Shown: piece by piece, positions 11,240 through 22,393 of the stretch
Numbering within the stretch: the stretch's first letter is position 1
Layout of the letters: every line of letters starts with the position of its first letter
Origin: Cephalopachus bancanus
Lineage: Eukaryota; Chordata; Mammalia; Primates; Tarsiidae
NCBI GenBank assembly: GCA_027257055.1
Contig: JAPVLO010000045.1
Location: 806,001-870,000 of the forward strand
Length of the DNA: 64,000 nt
Direction of reading: 5' to 3'
Made by a program: the position numbers and the translations under genes
The notes under the pieces: model-generated
Databases searched by the model: none
Told to the model about the DNA's origin: nothing
What the model saw: only the letters and a program-made list of their open reading frames with translations

Positions 11240-11430
11240 AAATGACTGACATTTATTGATTTGGGCAACATTTGAGTGTTTATGCCTTGCACAGTATCCA
11301 AAAATTTACACGCATTTTCTCATTCAGATCTCACACAATCTCATAAGGTAGGTGCTGTAATAACTCCAATTTTACAACTAGGAGCAGGCTAAGAGGCTTT
11401 AAATAACTTGTCTTTGACTACTTAGCAGAA
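11240..11430. repeat. MIR SINE fragment
   Basis: CATTTATTGATTTGGGCAAC ... TCTCACACAATCTCATAAGG ... TTTTACAACTAGGAG is the MIR core and tail pattern. Confidence 0.65.
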
Positions 11431-11702
11431 TCAGGATATTGTAGGTTGATGTAGTAGGCTTGCTTTATACTGATAGATGTTTTAGTTTTAGCTAAATGCA
11501 AATAATTAATTGGCCAGCTAACATGAGAGCAATGGAGCATCAAAGCCCAGTCTTCAATAAGCACATCTAAAGAGCAATTGCCCTACCCTCATCTCTCTCT
11601 CTCAAAAAAAAAAAAACCCACAAAAGTATTTTTGCTGAAATAGATAGAATATTCAAGACATACTTGCCTCATGTTATCCCTAATGTAGAAGTGAAAAAAC
11701 AA

Positions 11703-11915
11703 CCTGCCTGGGCAACTTGGTGAGACCTCCTCTCTACAATAAATCAAAAAATCAGCCGGGCATGGTAGCGCATGCCTGTAGTTCCGGCTACTTGGAAGGC
11801 TGAGGCGGAAGGATCGCCGGAGCCCAGCAGGTTGAGGTTGTGGTAGCAGGGAGCAGCCACTGCACTCCAGTCTGGGTGACAGAGTGAGACTCGAACTCAA
11901 AAAAAAAAATGAAAA
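11703..11915 (+). repeat. Alu, 5'-truncated
   Basis: Begins inside the left monomer at GCCTGGGCAACTTGGTGAGACC and runs to the A tail. No 5' start is present. Confidence 0.9.
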
Positions 11916-11930
11916 AAGCCATCTACTCTC

Positions 11931-12207
11931 GGTCAGGCATGGTGGTTCATGCCTGTAATCACTTTTCAAGAGGCCAAGGTAGGAGGATTGTTTGAGCCCG
12001 TTCAAGATCAGCGTGGGCCACATAGGCCTAGCCTCTTGAAAAATAATAATAATAAGCTTGGCATAGTGGCATGCGCCTATAGTTCCAGCTGTTGGAGACT
12101 AAAGTGGAGGGATTGCCTAAGCCCAGGAGGTCGAGGCTACAGTGAGCTGTGATCATGCCACTGCACTCCACCCTGTGTGACAGAGTGAGAACTCAACTGA
12201 AAAATTA
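11931..12207 (+). repeat. Alu dimer
   Basis: GGTCAGGCATGGTGGTTCATG to AAAAATTAAAAATAAG. AAAGCCATCTACTC before and AAAGCCATGTATACTC after form an imperfect target duplication. Confidence 0.9.
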
Positions 12208-12659
12208 AAAATAAGAAAGCCATGTATACTCAAGATATAACCAGAATGTATATTAATAAGTTATAGAATTTGGGAGCCTCTCACATTTGTCGGTTTTGAA
12301 GAGTCCTCCTAATTTTTTTTTGTATCAATAAAGAGATCCTCTGAGCCTTTTCATCACATTACTTACTGGTTTCAGGAAACCTAATTCATTAAAATCAGGA
12401 TATAGGTTAATGAAAATAAAGGTATATGGTACAGTATGTGTATATATGCTTCCAGTGCATATGTGTATATCTGAGTTGACCGTTTAATGTCAGTTATATA
12501 TATATGATCAGATTGATATTTTCTATTAGTCAACAGATGACTAAGTGTTACATCCTTCTGAATACTAAAACTAAGGTTTCTTAATTTTCACTCCTTTTCA
12601 TGTTCTGCTTTTAAAAATAGATTATCAAGCTTTCATCTGTCATTTGTAAAACGAGAAAA

Positions 12660-12860
12660 TAGAAAATGTTTACAAAGTGATTACTTTGGGCCACCTACTA
12701 ATCTGTACATTTTAACTATATTATTTCTCCCATCAACTTTAATCAAAAGTACTTATCATCCCCAATCCTGAGGAGGAGAGACTAAAACACAGGGAGGTTA
12801 AGAAACTTTCCAGAGGTCTCAATAGCTAGTAAGTAGCAGAACTGGAAGTCAAACCCAGAA
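12660..12860. repeat. MIR SINE fragment
   Basis: The part ending 'GGGAGGTTAAGAAACTTTCCAGAGGTC...AACTGGAAGTCAAACCC' is the typical MIR tail. Confidence 0.65.
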
Positions 12861-12898
12861 ATATAACAAGGCCCACTGACTGCCAGAATAAGGTTCTT

Positions 12899-13182
12899 TT
12901 TTTTTTTTTGAGTTGGAGTCTCACTCGGTTGCCCAGACTGGAGTGCAGTGGCCGCTCCCGGCCACCGCAGCCTTGCCTGCTGGGCTCCGGCAAGTCTTCC
13001 GCCTCAGCCTTCTGAGTAGCTGGAATTACAGGCATGCGCTACCACGCCCAGCTGATTTTTTGATTTATTGTAGAGATGAGGTCTCACTGCCCAGGCGGGT
13101 CTTGAACCCGCGGGCTCAGGCAATCCACTCACCTCAGCCTTCCAAAGGCGCGGGATTACAGGCTGAGCCACCAAGCCCGGCT
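12899..13182 (-). repeat. Alu dimer, antisense, young type
   Basis: GAGTTGGAGTCTCACTCGGTTG to CCAAGCCCGGC. Flanks AGAATAAGGTTCTT and AGAAGTATGGTTCTT are an imperfect target duplication. Carries the GCGGGCTCAGG / CGGGTCTTGAACCCGC left-monomer type. Confidence 0.93.
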
Positions 13183-15035
13183 AGAAGTATGGTTCTTAAG
13201 TTACATGAACCATTTCCTGCAAGAAATAATGCTGCATTGATTGGCAGGTTCAAAAGTGATCCTCCACTTTTCCTACAAGACTGGAGTCCCTTTTGCATTT
13301 TCATCCTCTTTGTATTTTCATCCTCTAATACCTTTGACCTTCCATTTGTTGTCTGATAGTAAAGTTCCTTCAAGCCTTTTGATCCCCAAGATCTTCCTTC
13401 TTATTCCAGAGGTCCTAGATATCTTTTTTGTCACACCTTTAGAACTTCTCTCATCACTGTTCTTAATCAACTTAGCTAGTTTTTGAGAGGGATGTATGCA
13501 AAACTAAAGGTCTCTGGATTATATGGTAGATGTGTTTGTGAATATCAGCTTCCTCACTTTGTAGTTGAGTCACGTTGAGCAAGTTAATTTTTTCACTCAG
13601 CTTCCTCCTCTCTAACGTGAAGACATCTATAGTACTTAATTTGTATAATGTTTGTTTAATAACTGTTTATTGAGCACCTTTTGGATGCTAGGCACAATGC
13701 TAAGTGCTGAAAATTTAGCATGGTAAGTTAGAAAGATCCAAGCTGTCAAAGCACGAATTTAAAATCGACCAGGGAGTTCAGATATCTTAATACTGTGTAA
13801 CCTAATATAGGTTCTATAATGTTACCATTCCCATAAATGAAAAATAGAGAGTGGTATATGAAATGGAGGGTTCCAAATAGTCTGGAGAATCAGCGATTTC
13901 TTAATAGAAGCTTGAAGGAAGATGATGATGTCTGGCAAAAACATTCAGGCAGAAGGCATAGATATACAAAGGTCCTGAGGCAGGACTGTTGTGAATAAAA
14001 CAGCACAGTACAGGATGCAAGCATGTGTTCAATGAACCACAAGCATAAATGACTATTATGATGCCTTACAGCAATTGTGAATAGAGAGCACAGCAGTCTG
14101 GGGAGAGTTGTGGGACCAGGGGAAGCAAAACTGTATCAAACAGGTACCAAGAGGAGAAAGGATCCTGAAAATATGAGGTTTCTTGGAAAGTAGAGAAATA
14201 TGCATAAAGGAACAGAGAAGTAACTTGTTCTTCTCCTAGGTACTCCATTCTTTATAAGAACTGCTAAGATTTATTCCTGCTGCAGCCAATTTTTGAGAGT
14301 TAGGCACCTCTAGTTAGATCACAAACCATCTTACCTTATTTGTTCTTCACATAAAAAGGAACGTTAGGCCCATTCTTCCCTTCAAAACATCACCTCTGTG
14401 TATTCACTTCAGAGCATGTTCAGATCCTGAGATTCACTCCTAGAAAAGATCTTGGACCATGTTGGAAAAATGCATTATTGCCAACAAATGTTCCTGTAAA
14501 TGTGTTGTTTTACAGTGAAAGGTTAACTTTAATATCTATCCCAAGGGCTGCATATTGTCTTCCATTTTCCAATTTAAATTTCATGTTTGCTAAAAAAGTT
14601 AATGGAATGTTCTAGCATAAACATCTCTCCTCCAAATACCAATTGGAGTCTCTTTTATGTCCCACAACTTGGGGGGTTAAGTTCAAGTTAACATCATTCA
14701 TGTAGCAAAAATGAATTTCATTGACATCATCAATTTGCATGTTACTAAGCTGGGAGGAGTTGCATAAATAAAACAGGGATCCTCGCTCTAGAGGAACTCA
14801 AGACTACTTGTGGAGACAGACATGGAATCTATTACAAAACAATGTCATGAAAGCTATACTTGGAGATATGGACAGGAGGAGAGAACAGGGAAAGCAGAAG
14901 AAAAATGGCACCTGACTAGGCCCCTGAAGGATGTTTGCTGCACTTCCAGGTTGAGGAGCCAGGCTTGCAAGGCACAGTATAACATGTTCTGCAACTATTA
15001 ACAAGAGCCACAAAACAATTTTGACTAGAGAATAT
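13183..15035. other. CIBAR1 intron, scattered MIR/L2 remnants
   Basis: A MIR/L2-like piece (TATTGAGCACCTTTTGGATGC...) is at about 13.65-13.72 kb, and a possible L2 piece (GAGGAACTCAAGACTACTTGTGGAGAC) at about 14.79-14.83 kb. No coding frame is convincing. Confidence 0.5.
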
Positions 15036-15054
15036 GTTTTGTTCTTACTTTATT

Positions 15055-15338
15055 TATTTTTTGAGTTGGAGTCTCACTCTGTTGCCCAGACTGGAGTGCA
15101 GTGGCCGCTCCCGGCTACCGCAGCCTCGACCTGCTGGGCTCCGGCGATCCTTCCACCTCAGCCTTCCAAGTAGCTGGAACTACAGACGTGCGCTACCATA
15201 CCCGGCTCATTTTTGATTTATTGTAGAGATGAGGTCTCACCAAGTTGCCCAGGCAGGTCTCGAACCCGTGGGCTCAGGCAATTCACTCACCTCAGCCTCC
15301 CAAGGTTTGGGATTACAGGCTGAGCCACCGAGCCCAGC
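15055..15338 (-). repeat. Alu dimer, antisense, young type
   Basis: TATTTTTTGAGTTGGAGTCTC to CCGAGCCCAGC. A perfect 16-bp target duplication TTGTTCTTACTTTATT occurs at 15039-15054 and 15339-15354. Confidence 0.96.
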
Positions 15339-15459
15339 TTGTTCTTACTTTATTAAAACTGAAGTACTTCAGGTAAGAGATTCAGGGAAAATACTCACAC
15401 ATATAGCTTGGTCTAGCAGGTCAAAACATCTTTCCTTATAGAAGTGAATCTATGAATGC

Positions 15460-15610
15460 ACTGTCCAGTAGAGTAGCCACTAAGCATATATGGATAGTTA
15501 AAGTTAATTAAAGCTAAAAATTCAGTTCCTCAGTCAAATAAATCACATTTCAAGTACTTCAGTAGCCACATGTGGGCAGTCACTACCTTTTTGGACAACA
15601 TAGAACAATA
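15460..15610. mobile_element. hAT (Charlie-type) non-autonomous element
   Basis: CACTGTCCAGTAGAGTAGCCAC at one end with GTAGCCACATGTGGGCAGTC and GGACAACATAGAAC at the other matches small hAT elements of mammals; related to the one at 0.54-0.72 kb. Confidence 0.6.
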
Positions 15611-15635
15611 AGCATTTCCATCATCTCAACGTTCT

Positions 15636-15901
15636 GCCAGGTGTGGTGGCTCATGCCTGTAATCCCAGCACTTTGGGAGGCTGAGACAAAAAGATTGCTT
15701 GAGCCCACAGGTTTAAGACCAGCCTAGGCAACCTGGTGAGACCTCGTCTTTACAATAAATAAATTAGCCAGGTGTGCACTTGTAGCTCCAGCTACTTGGA
15801 AGGCTGAGGTAGGATTACTTGAACCCAGCAGGTTGAGGCTGGGTGGCTGTGAGTGTGCCACTGCACTCCAGCCTGGGTGACAGAGTGAAACTCCAATTTA
15901 A
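15636..15901 (+). repeat. Alu dimer
   Basis: TGCCAGGTGTGGTGGCTCATG to CAATTTAAAAA. The next Alu inserted into its tail region. Confidence 0.92.
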
Positions 15902-15914
15902 AAAAAGTAAGTTC

Positions 15915-16241
15915 AGCCGGGCTCGGTGGTTTAGCCTATAATCCCGAGTTTTGGGAGGCTAGGTGAGTGGACTGCCTGAGCCCGCGGGTTCGAGACTTGC
16001 CTGGGCAACTTGGCGAGACCGACCTCATCTCTACAATAAATCAAAAATTAGCCGGGCATGGTAGCGTGCGTTTGTAGTTCCAGCTACTTGGAAGGCTAAG
16101 GCGGAAGGATTGCTGGAGGCTAGGAGGTCGAGGCTGCGGTGGCCGGGAGCGGCCACTGCATTCCAGTCTGGGTGACAGAGTGAGACTCCAATTCAAAAAG
16201 AAAGAAAGAAAGAAAGTATACTAAAAAATAAAATAAAATAA
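15915..16241 (+). repeat. Alu dimer, young type, inserted behind another Alu
   Basis: AGCCGGGCTCGGTGGTTTAGCC through a long AAAG/AAAAT tail. The target duplication AAAAAGTAAGTTC is perfect (15902-15914 and 16242-16254). Confidence 0.95.
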
Positions 16242-16512
16242 ATTTAAAAAGTAAGTTCTAGTGGACTAGAGCAGAAGGTATTGCAAGCATGAGTATGGAG
16301 TATACAGAGAATTAGTTGAAGAGTAGTCATTACACACTGTATACATAGATCTTTTGTAGAAACTTTCAAGTGCCCTAGGCTAAACTCTGAAAAGTCTTTT
16401 TAAAAGATCAGTGAAAATCATGACCAAAAAAAGAGACAACTTTGATGACTTTGGCAAAAGCAATTTTAATGGAAGGTGAAAATTGTTGTAGTTTCTTGAA
16501 AAATAAATGGAG

Positions 16513-16658
16513 GCTGGGTGCAGTGGTTCACACCTATAATCCCAGCACTTTGGCAGGCTAAACCAGGATTGCTTAAGGCCAGGAGTTTGAGACTGGCCTG
16601 ACCAACGTAGTGAGACCTCATCCTTGAAACAAAAGTTAAAAAGAAAACATAATAAAAT
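16513..16658 (+). repeat. Alu left monomer only, with its own target duplication
   Basis: GCTGGGTGCAGTGGTTCACACC to CATCCTTGAAACAAAAG plus an A-rich tail. AAAATAAATGGAG lies on both sides (ending at 16512, and at 16659-16671), so this was a free left-arm retroposon, not a deleted dimer. Confidence 0.9.
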
Positions 16659-16701
16659 AAAATAAATGGAGATGAAGTAGAATGAGAAGTTTTTTACTAA
16701 C

Positions 16702-16981
16702 TTTTTTTTGAGTTGGAGTCTCACTTTGTGAGTGCACTAGCATGGCTCACGGCCACTGCAGCTTCAACCTGCTTGGCTCAAGCAATCCTTCCGGCTCAGC
16801 CTTTCAAGTAACTGGAACGGAAGGGATGCACTACCACGCCTGGCTAATTTTTTTTATTTATTGTAGAGACAAAGTCTCATCAAGTTGCCTAGGCTGAAGG
16901 TCAAACCCCTGGGCTCAGGCAGTCCTCTCATCTGTCTCCCAAAGTGCTGAGATTACAGGTGTGAGGCACCATGCCTGGCCA
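16702..16981 (-). repeat. Alu dimer, antisense
   Basis: TTTTTTTTGAGTTGGAGTCTCAC to CACCATGCCTGGCC; a small deletion removed part of the right-monomer end. Confidence 0.9.
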
Positions 16982-17744
16982 AGAAGTAAACTTATACCTC
17001 GGAGTAATTTTTTTAAAAAGACTAATCTTCAGCTTGTTTTCTATGAGGGAACCTGTGGAAAACAAAAGTTTTTTTGTTGAAGTTTGAGATAAAGGAAAAT
17101 TGCATGTTGGAGGGATCAGAATGATACTGACCTAGAAAAAAAGTTGGAGTGCAGAGTTTGAAGGAAGACAGAGGGAAGTGAAGACATTCACAGCAGAAAC
17201 CCTTACCTACTAATCTGTTAGAAAAACAGGGAAGAGCAAACATGAAGATAGGAAGGCTTCAGAGTGGTAAGATTTGGAAATGATGCCTTAAAGACAACTC
17301 ACAAGTCATGGCACTCCAGATCTTAGTAAGCTTGGAATCCACAAAATCAGTTGCTCCAAATTACTTTTCCCTTATTACTGCAGTGAAGTTAAATTGATGA
17401 GAGTTGAGGATATGCAGAGCAGAAAGAATCAAAGGTATGATTTGGAGCTGCAGCCTCCCAGAGTAGCTTGCATAGTCCTTTTCAATTCCCCTGGCAAAAG
17501 CACTTGGGTAATTGTTTCATGACTAATTACTGGTGACATCCCTCATGGTTCAAATGGGATTTTGTACCTTTCCTCTTCCTTAGACTGTGCACTGTTTAGC
17601 TTTTTCTTTTAAATTTACAATAACTGGAATTTTTTCCATTTGGGGGAAAACCGCTTTACAACAATCTTAACTAAGAGGAACTTGACTCTCTAGGTTTTCA
17701 TTGCTTAGTATCTACTTTATAACATTGTTTTATCACTTCAATAG
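16982..17744. other. CIBAR1 intron without recognised repeats
   Basis: No repeat or frame I can name; ends with the acceptor of the 17745 exon. Confidence 0.5.
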
Positions 17745-17864
17745 GTCTTTCGAAATTCTCTGTACGCACCAAGTTATCTACCTCGTTTAGATATTGTAAG
17801 AGCAAATTCAAAGTCACCTCTTCAGAGATTGCTGTCAGCTAAGTGTGAATCTGGAACAGGACAG
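17745..17864 (+). CDS. CIBAR1: CIBAR1 (FAM92A) internal coding exon 3 of 4 in window
   Basis: This exon is 120 bases (40 codons). It follows ...TTCAATAG and is followed by GTGAGC; both borders are phase 0. It begins VFRNSLYAPSYLPRLDIVR and continues with a Ser/Lys/Pro-rich stretch ending ESGTGQ. In the family this region follows the BAR domain and looks like a disordered tail with possible phosphorylation sites. Compared with the human protein as I remember it there are a few substitutions, as expected for a distant primate. Confidence 0.95.
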
Positions 17865-18294
17865 GTGAGCCAGAAACCATAGTTTAAAGGAATTTGAGCT
17901 GCTGCTTTTGGAGTTGTTCAGTACTAAAAATATTTTCCTTCTGTCATTATGACCTCATATAACTTACCTTTCCTGGGCCTATTTCCTCTTCTATAAATAA
18001 TGGAAGGTTGCACTATGTATGGTTCTGTTATCCCTTATATTAAATATCTTTTATACTGTAAGAAATATTATGCTCTAAAACATAATGCTTCAGAGCTGAG
18101 GTGGAAAAGACAGAAGAATGTGCACATAGATTTGTGATCTTGTATTAAAAAAGAATAGATTCTGATGTTGATGGCATAGGCTTAAATTTATCGTGATTTA
18201 GTGGATCTATTAGAAGAGGCTTTTTGCTGAACATTATTGTACAAGTCATTTCATTTTTCTTATTATCCAGAAAGCCTAGCTACCCAGTAGCTAG

Positions 18295-18480
18295 TGCCGG
18301 GGTTGATAACTGTTTTCTGCAAGGTGGAGAGAGTTAGGATTTGTGGCCCACATGGTTTACTGTCCTAAAAGATAAACTATAAATAACCTATCAATAACTC
18401 AGTATGATTGTGTTCTAATAAAGCTTTTATTTATAAAACCAGAAGGCAAGCTAGTCCCTAACTAGCCAAACCCTCATCTG
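18295..18480. mobile_element. hAT-type DNA transposon fragment
   Basis: GTTGATAACTGTTTTCTGCAAGG ... TTTGTGGCCCACATGG ... GTGTTCTAATAAAGCTTTTATTTATAAA follows the well-known non-autonomous hAT pattern (AAACTTTTTCTGTAAAGGGCC...CAATAAAACTTTATTTACA). Confidence 0.65.
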
Positions 18481-18779
18481 GAGAGCTATACTCTTTTCAA
18501 TCCTGCCTTCAGAACTTAAAACTGAACAAAATATTTTCAAAAGACATTTGCGTAAATTTGACCCCATACCTTCTCTCTTCATTAGATTCTCATCTAAGCA
18601 TTTATCTCCTATTTATATATCTTTCCCCATAACCAAATTGTATTTTTTTATTCTACCATTAAGTGCCTTGCACATAAATTCCATAAACATACTGTTATAT
18701 TACATGTAAAGTTCTGACTATTTAGAATAACATTTCCTAACTTAGCTAACACTTGTAGAGCATTTTAGAATATATTATC

Positions 18780-19030
18780 CTAGGGTTCTTCAACCACAAA
18801 CTATTGACTTTGGACCAGATAATCAAGTGGGAGAAGGTGTGACAGAGAGGGGGAGGGAGTACTGTTCCGCACATTTTGAAGAGATTGAGCAGCACTCCTA
18901 GCTTCTACCCACAAGATGCCAGGAGCACATACAAACACATCCCCGCATTGTGATAAGGACTCATATCACCAGACATGTCCTCTGAGTTAGGTACAGGTAG
19001 AGTCACCCTCAGAGAAATTTTAAGCAAGAT
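18780..19030. mobile_element. MER5-type hAT fragment
   Basis: TAGGGTTCTTCAACCACAAACTATTGACTTTGGACC ... GATGCCAGGAGCAC resembles MER5-like elements (CAGTGGTTCTCAACC...). Diverged. Confidence 0.5.
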
Positions 19031-19511
19031 GCTCCAAGAGGACAGGACTTCAAGCTAGTCAATTCAGATTCTCAACTCATTCCATTTAAATCACACTAAT
19101 TTTATATCAGTATTTCTGTTCCACTGCCTAGTTGAAACAGCTTTCTATTTTTGCCATCCATTGAATGATTCTCAAATACTCAAAAACTGCTTAACTTATT
19201 TTTAACATTCACAATATACTGAGGCTATACTTTTCTCCTAAGGTATTATGTTAAAGTACTAGTGGCCACCCAACTGTAATCAAATCGTTAATATCATTTT
19301 TATCCAAAAAATATACAGTAAATCAATGAAAAAATCTTTGATTTAAGATCTAGTAATTCATAGAGTTTTCAATATGAAAACTGATGACACATGGACATTT
19401 TTCTGAAATATTTGTTGTGTGCCCTTTCTTATAAAGGCATACAAAAAGATGCCAAGAAAGTAAAATATGTTTTAGTATTTTTATTTTAAAAAATGTGTTA
19501 ACTTTTAACAG

Positions 19512-19601
19512 GTATCCACCAGTCAAATAAGAAAGGATCAACTAGCAGAAGATGATGAAGATGAAAAGTCAGTTTTTACAGAAGAAAATTCATTTTCTTA
19601 A
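19512..19601 (+). CDS. CIBAR1: CIBAR1 (FAM92A) terminal coding exon with stop codon
   Basis: The exon starts after TTTTAACAG at 19511 and runs 29 codons to a TAA at 19599-19601. It encodes VSTSQIRKDQLAEDDEDEKS followed by a nine-residue tail ending NSFS. The acidic tail is the normal C terminus of CIBAR1, although its last residues appear to differ from the human end as I remember it. The four exons here give 142 residues, about half of the roughly 290-residue protein. The 3' UTR should follow, but I could not fix the polyadenylation site. Confidence 0.92.
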   Translation, partial: VSTSQIRKDQLAEDDEDEKSVFTEENSFS

Positions 19602-20064
19602 GTAAACTTCTCATTTCCACTTTCACCTTACATGACTTGAAATCTAGGATTCCTAAATTGCAAAGCATTATACTCACTTTACACATGAAACCTCAAAACA
19701 AAATCCTACTAGAATTGGAAAAATTAAAGGAAATTTATGCTAATACTGAAGGTTTTAAAAAAGTTTTTTTCAAAATATTTTCTATTAATACACTATACCT
19801 AGCTGAAGTTTCAATAGTAGGTAGATGGGGGGAAAAAAAACCCCAAAAGATCTAACATTCCACTTAGCTTCTTTTAGGTTAAGACTCCATGCTTTTTCAT
19901 CACCAGAAAAGGGTCCTTTGGTGCTCATTCTGATTACATAAAAATTCTATTCCATGAAGGCTTAAGTAAAACTATATTTTTATTTACCTTTACATCATCT
20001 TATTTCATCATTTGGTATATCAATTTACTTTTCAAAAAAGTTTAGAAAAACAGAGGAAAGATAG
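19602..20064. other. CIBAR1 3' UTR region
   Basis: Sequence after the CIBAR1 stop, AT-rich, with no clear repeat until the Alu at 20066. I cannot choose the poly(A) site. A 72-codon frame at 19637-19855 looks random. Confidence 0.45.
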
Positions 20065-20065
20065 C

Positions 20066-20348
20066 AAGAGTGGTGGCTCACACCTGTATTCTCAGCACTT
20101 TGGGAGGCTGAGGCAAGAGGATTGCCTGAGTCCAGGGTTTCGAGACCAGCCTGCGCAACTTGGCAAGACCTCATCTCTACAATAAATAAAAAATTAGCCA
20201 GGCGTGGTGGCATGCATCTGTGGTTCCAGCTACTAGGAAGGCTGAGGTAGAAGGATCACCTGAGCCCAGCAGATCGAGGCTGCAGTGGCCATGAGCATAC
20301 CACTGTACTCCAGCCTAGGTGACAGAGATTCCTACTCAAAAACAAACA
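20066..20348 (+). repeat. Alu dimer
   Basis: AGCAAGAGTGGTGGCTCACACC to CTACTCAAAAACAAAC. Confidence 0.92.
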
Positions 20349-20811
20349 AAAACCACAATGGAACACTTAAATATCAGTGTTTTACCAATATACATAAAGC
20401 CTAAGTTTAAAAAAAAAAAAGCCACAGTCAACCTGATTCTGGTTTTAAAACAAAAATACTGTCATACTAAGTTATTATTCATGGATTGCAACTTCTGGAA
20501 GGCAAGCAATTTGGTGGGATGTTGCCTCATTAATATAGAACACCATACATAAATCATTAAAAATTCTACAGAAACCATATAGATAAGAGTATATAGTCAC
20601 TCTTATTCCAGAAAAACTGAAGGTTTTGGTTGTGTGTAATTGATTGTTTTGGGGGTTTTTTGAATGAAGAATTTACTTTTATTCCATCTATCCCAGTCAT
20701 ATAAAAATGAAATTTATAAAATCATTTGGGATAACAAAAAAAAAAAAGCAATTACTCATCATAGACTTTTTAGAAAGCTTTTTCCAACTTTTGTCATTCA
20801 TGATTCTGTTC

Positions 20812-22058
20812 TTAACTCATTTGCGACCACTGATGTCAATTTACATCACTCCAAATTCTGTTCCTGGTTGCCGCTAACATGAATTTACATCTTTGCAAAT
20901 TATTTCTGAATGCTGCAACGTTATCATATGTATGTGTTATATTTTGCTTAAAAATGAATAGTCTAGCAAGGAGAAAGTTAACTGAGATAATTATCTGATA
21001 TCAATCGCACAACAGTGTTACTGTTTTACATAGTTGCTTAAAATGGCAAGTTGGTCATTATTTTCTTGGAATTAGTGTTATATACTTGTATTTTGATATT
21101 TCAGGGCTTTCATACTTCAATATTAAAAATAATTTACCATAATTATGGAAAACGAAGAATTATATAATGAGACTTCCAAGGTCAAAGGTGAATCCAGTGA
21201 ACTTATTAGTGATAGACAGATAGTGATGTAATGATGCAATGTAAACAATGAAATGTAGCACAGATAATTTATGACAGTTAATCTAGTACTGGTGAGAATG
21301 AATCAGAAACTAAGTGGACAGAATATGATCCAAAAAGAAACTTAGAAGTATTTATTGATAATACAGGTGTCAAGGTATTTCCAAATGATCCTCAAAGTAT
21401 AAGTGGTCAGAATATTTATTGGAGATGAAGTTATAGAAATGATCACAACTGAAACTAAGTTATTATGATCAGATGCACCACAGATATAAATATCCAAAGA
21501 AATAAAGTGGAGCAATACTATAGTGTCCGAGATGAAAAAATTTCTAGCATTAAATAGTCTGATGGGATAAGTGACGAAAACCACAAAACATGATTATTGG
21601 TCAATACATTCGTCAACTGCGATGTCTTTTCCAAAACAATGACATGAAATAGATTCCAAATTTTGCAGTTTTTGTTTTCCAGTAATGCAGTCAAATCCAA
21701 GCAGATTATGCAAAATTGAGCCTGTAATAAATTATGTTTTAAGTAAGCACAACATTGTGTACAAACCTGAACAAGAATTTTTTGTGGATGAATCCATGAT
21801 ATTTCATTGTGCAAGACTGTCTTTTATAATCCAAATAAAAATACAAAGTACGGAATGCTAGTCAGGAGTGGTATCTGAGGAAAATACTGGATATGTGTGC
21901 AACTTTCAGCTGTACTGTGAAAAAGGTGACAATTTAGAAAAGACTTTTCACTTGTGCTTACCAACAGAAGTTTGTGGCAACCAGCTTCAAATTTTTTTTA
22001 TTTTCACACACTCTCAGTATTAGGAGAGTGAAAGATGTGCTGGTTGCGAATGTGTTAA
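20812..22058 (+). mobile_element. piggyBac-family DNA transposon relic with TTAA ends
   Basis: Both ends show the piggyBac target duplication TTAA (20812-20815 and 22055-22058). Next to them are inverted repeats: CTCATTTGCGACCA on the left and CACATTCGCAACCA read inwards from the right, 11 of 14 matching. Between them, broken + strand frames give transposase pieces in the right order: an acidic start (MENEELYNETS, from 21145), WTEYDPKR (about 21314), the segment IFSKTMT*NRF (about 21625), VINYVLSKHNIVYKPEQEFF (about 21724) and VDESMI (about 21784), then GYVCNFQLYCEKG (about 21889). The DES motif of the catalytic core remains, but many stops and frameshifts and a shortened C terminus make it dead. 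Length without target sites is about 1.24 kb, shorter than a full piggyBac. Confidence 0.88.
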
Positions 22059-22137
22059 CAAAGCACTACTTCCTGAGAATAATTATAACTATGCAAAACA
22101 TTTCAAAGCTCTAAATAAACTGATATTAATAAACTGA

Positions 22138-22257
22138 GTATTATGGCTCACACCTACAACCCTAGCACTTTGGGAAGCTAAGGCAAGAGGATTGCTTGAG
22201 CCCAGGAGGTCAAGACCAGCCTGGGCAACATAGCCAGACCTTGCCTCCTAAAAAAAT
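22138..22257 (+). repeat. Alu left monomer with target duplication
   Basis: ATTATGGCTCACACCTACAACC to CTCCTAAAAA. AATAAACTGAG occurs on both sides (about 22128-22138 and 22258-22269), so it inserted as a single left arm. Confidence 0.85.
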
Positions 22258-22393
22258 AAAATAAACTGAGAATATCATTGGATTTTTATTACATTCTCCA
22301 TCTCTATTTAATTATGGAGTTGTAGTCCCAGGAAGGATAGGGGGAGGAAACAAGGTTATTTCTCTGCCTGCTTATTAAAAAGAAACTTCTCAT

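Noticed and set aside
12913..13356. 147-codon frame on the + strand
   Set aside because: Mainly an antisense Alu with GC-rich, stop-poor sequence and short flanks; no gene evidence.
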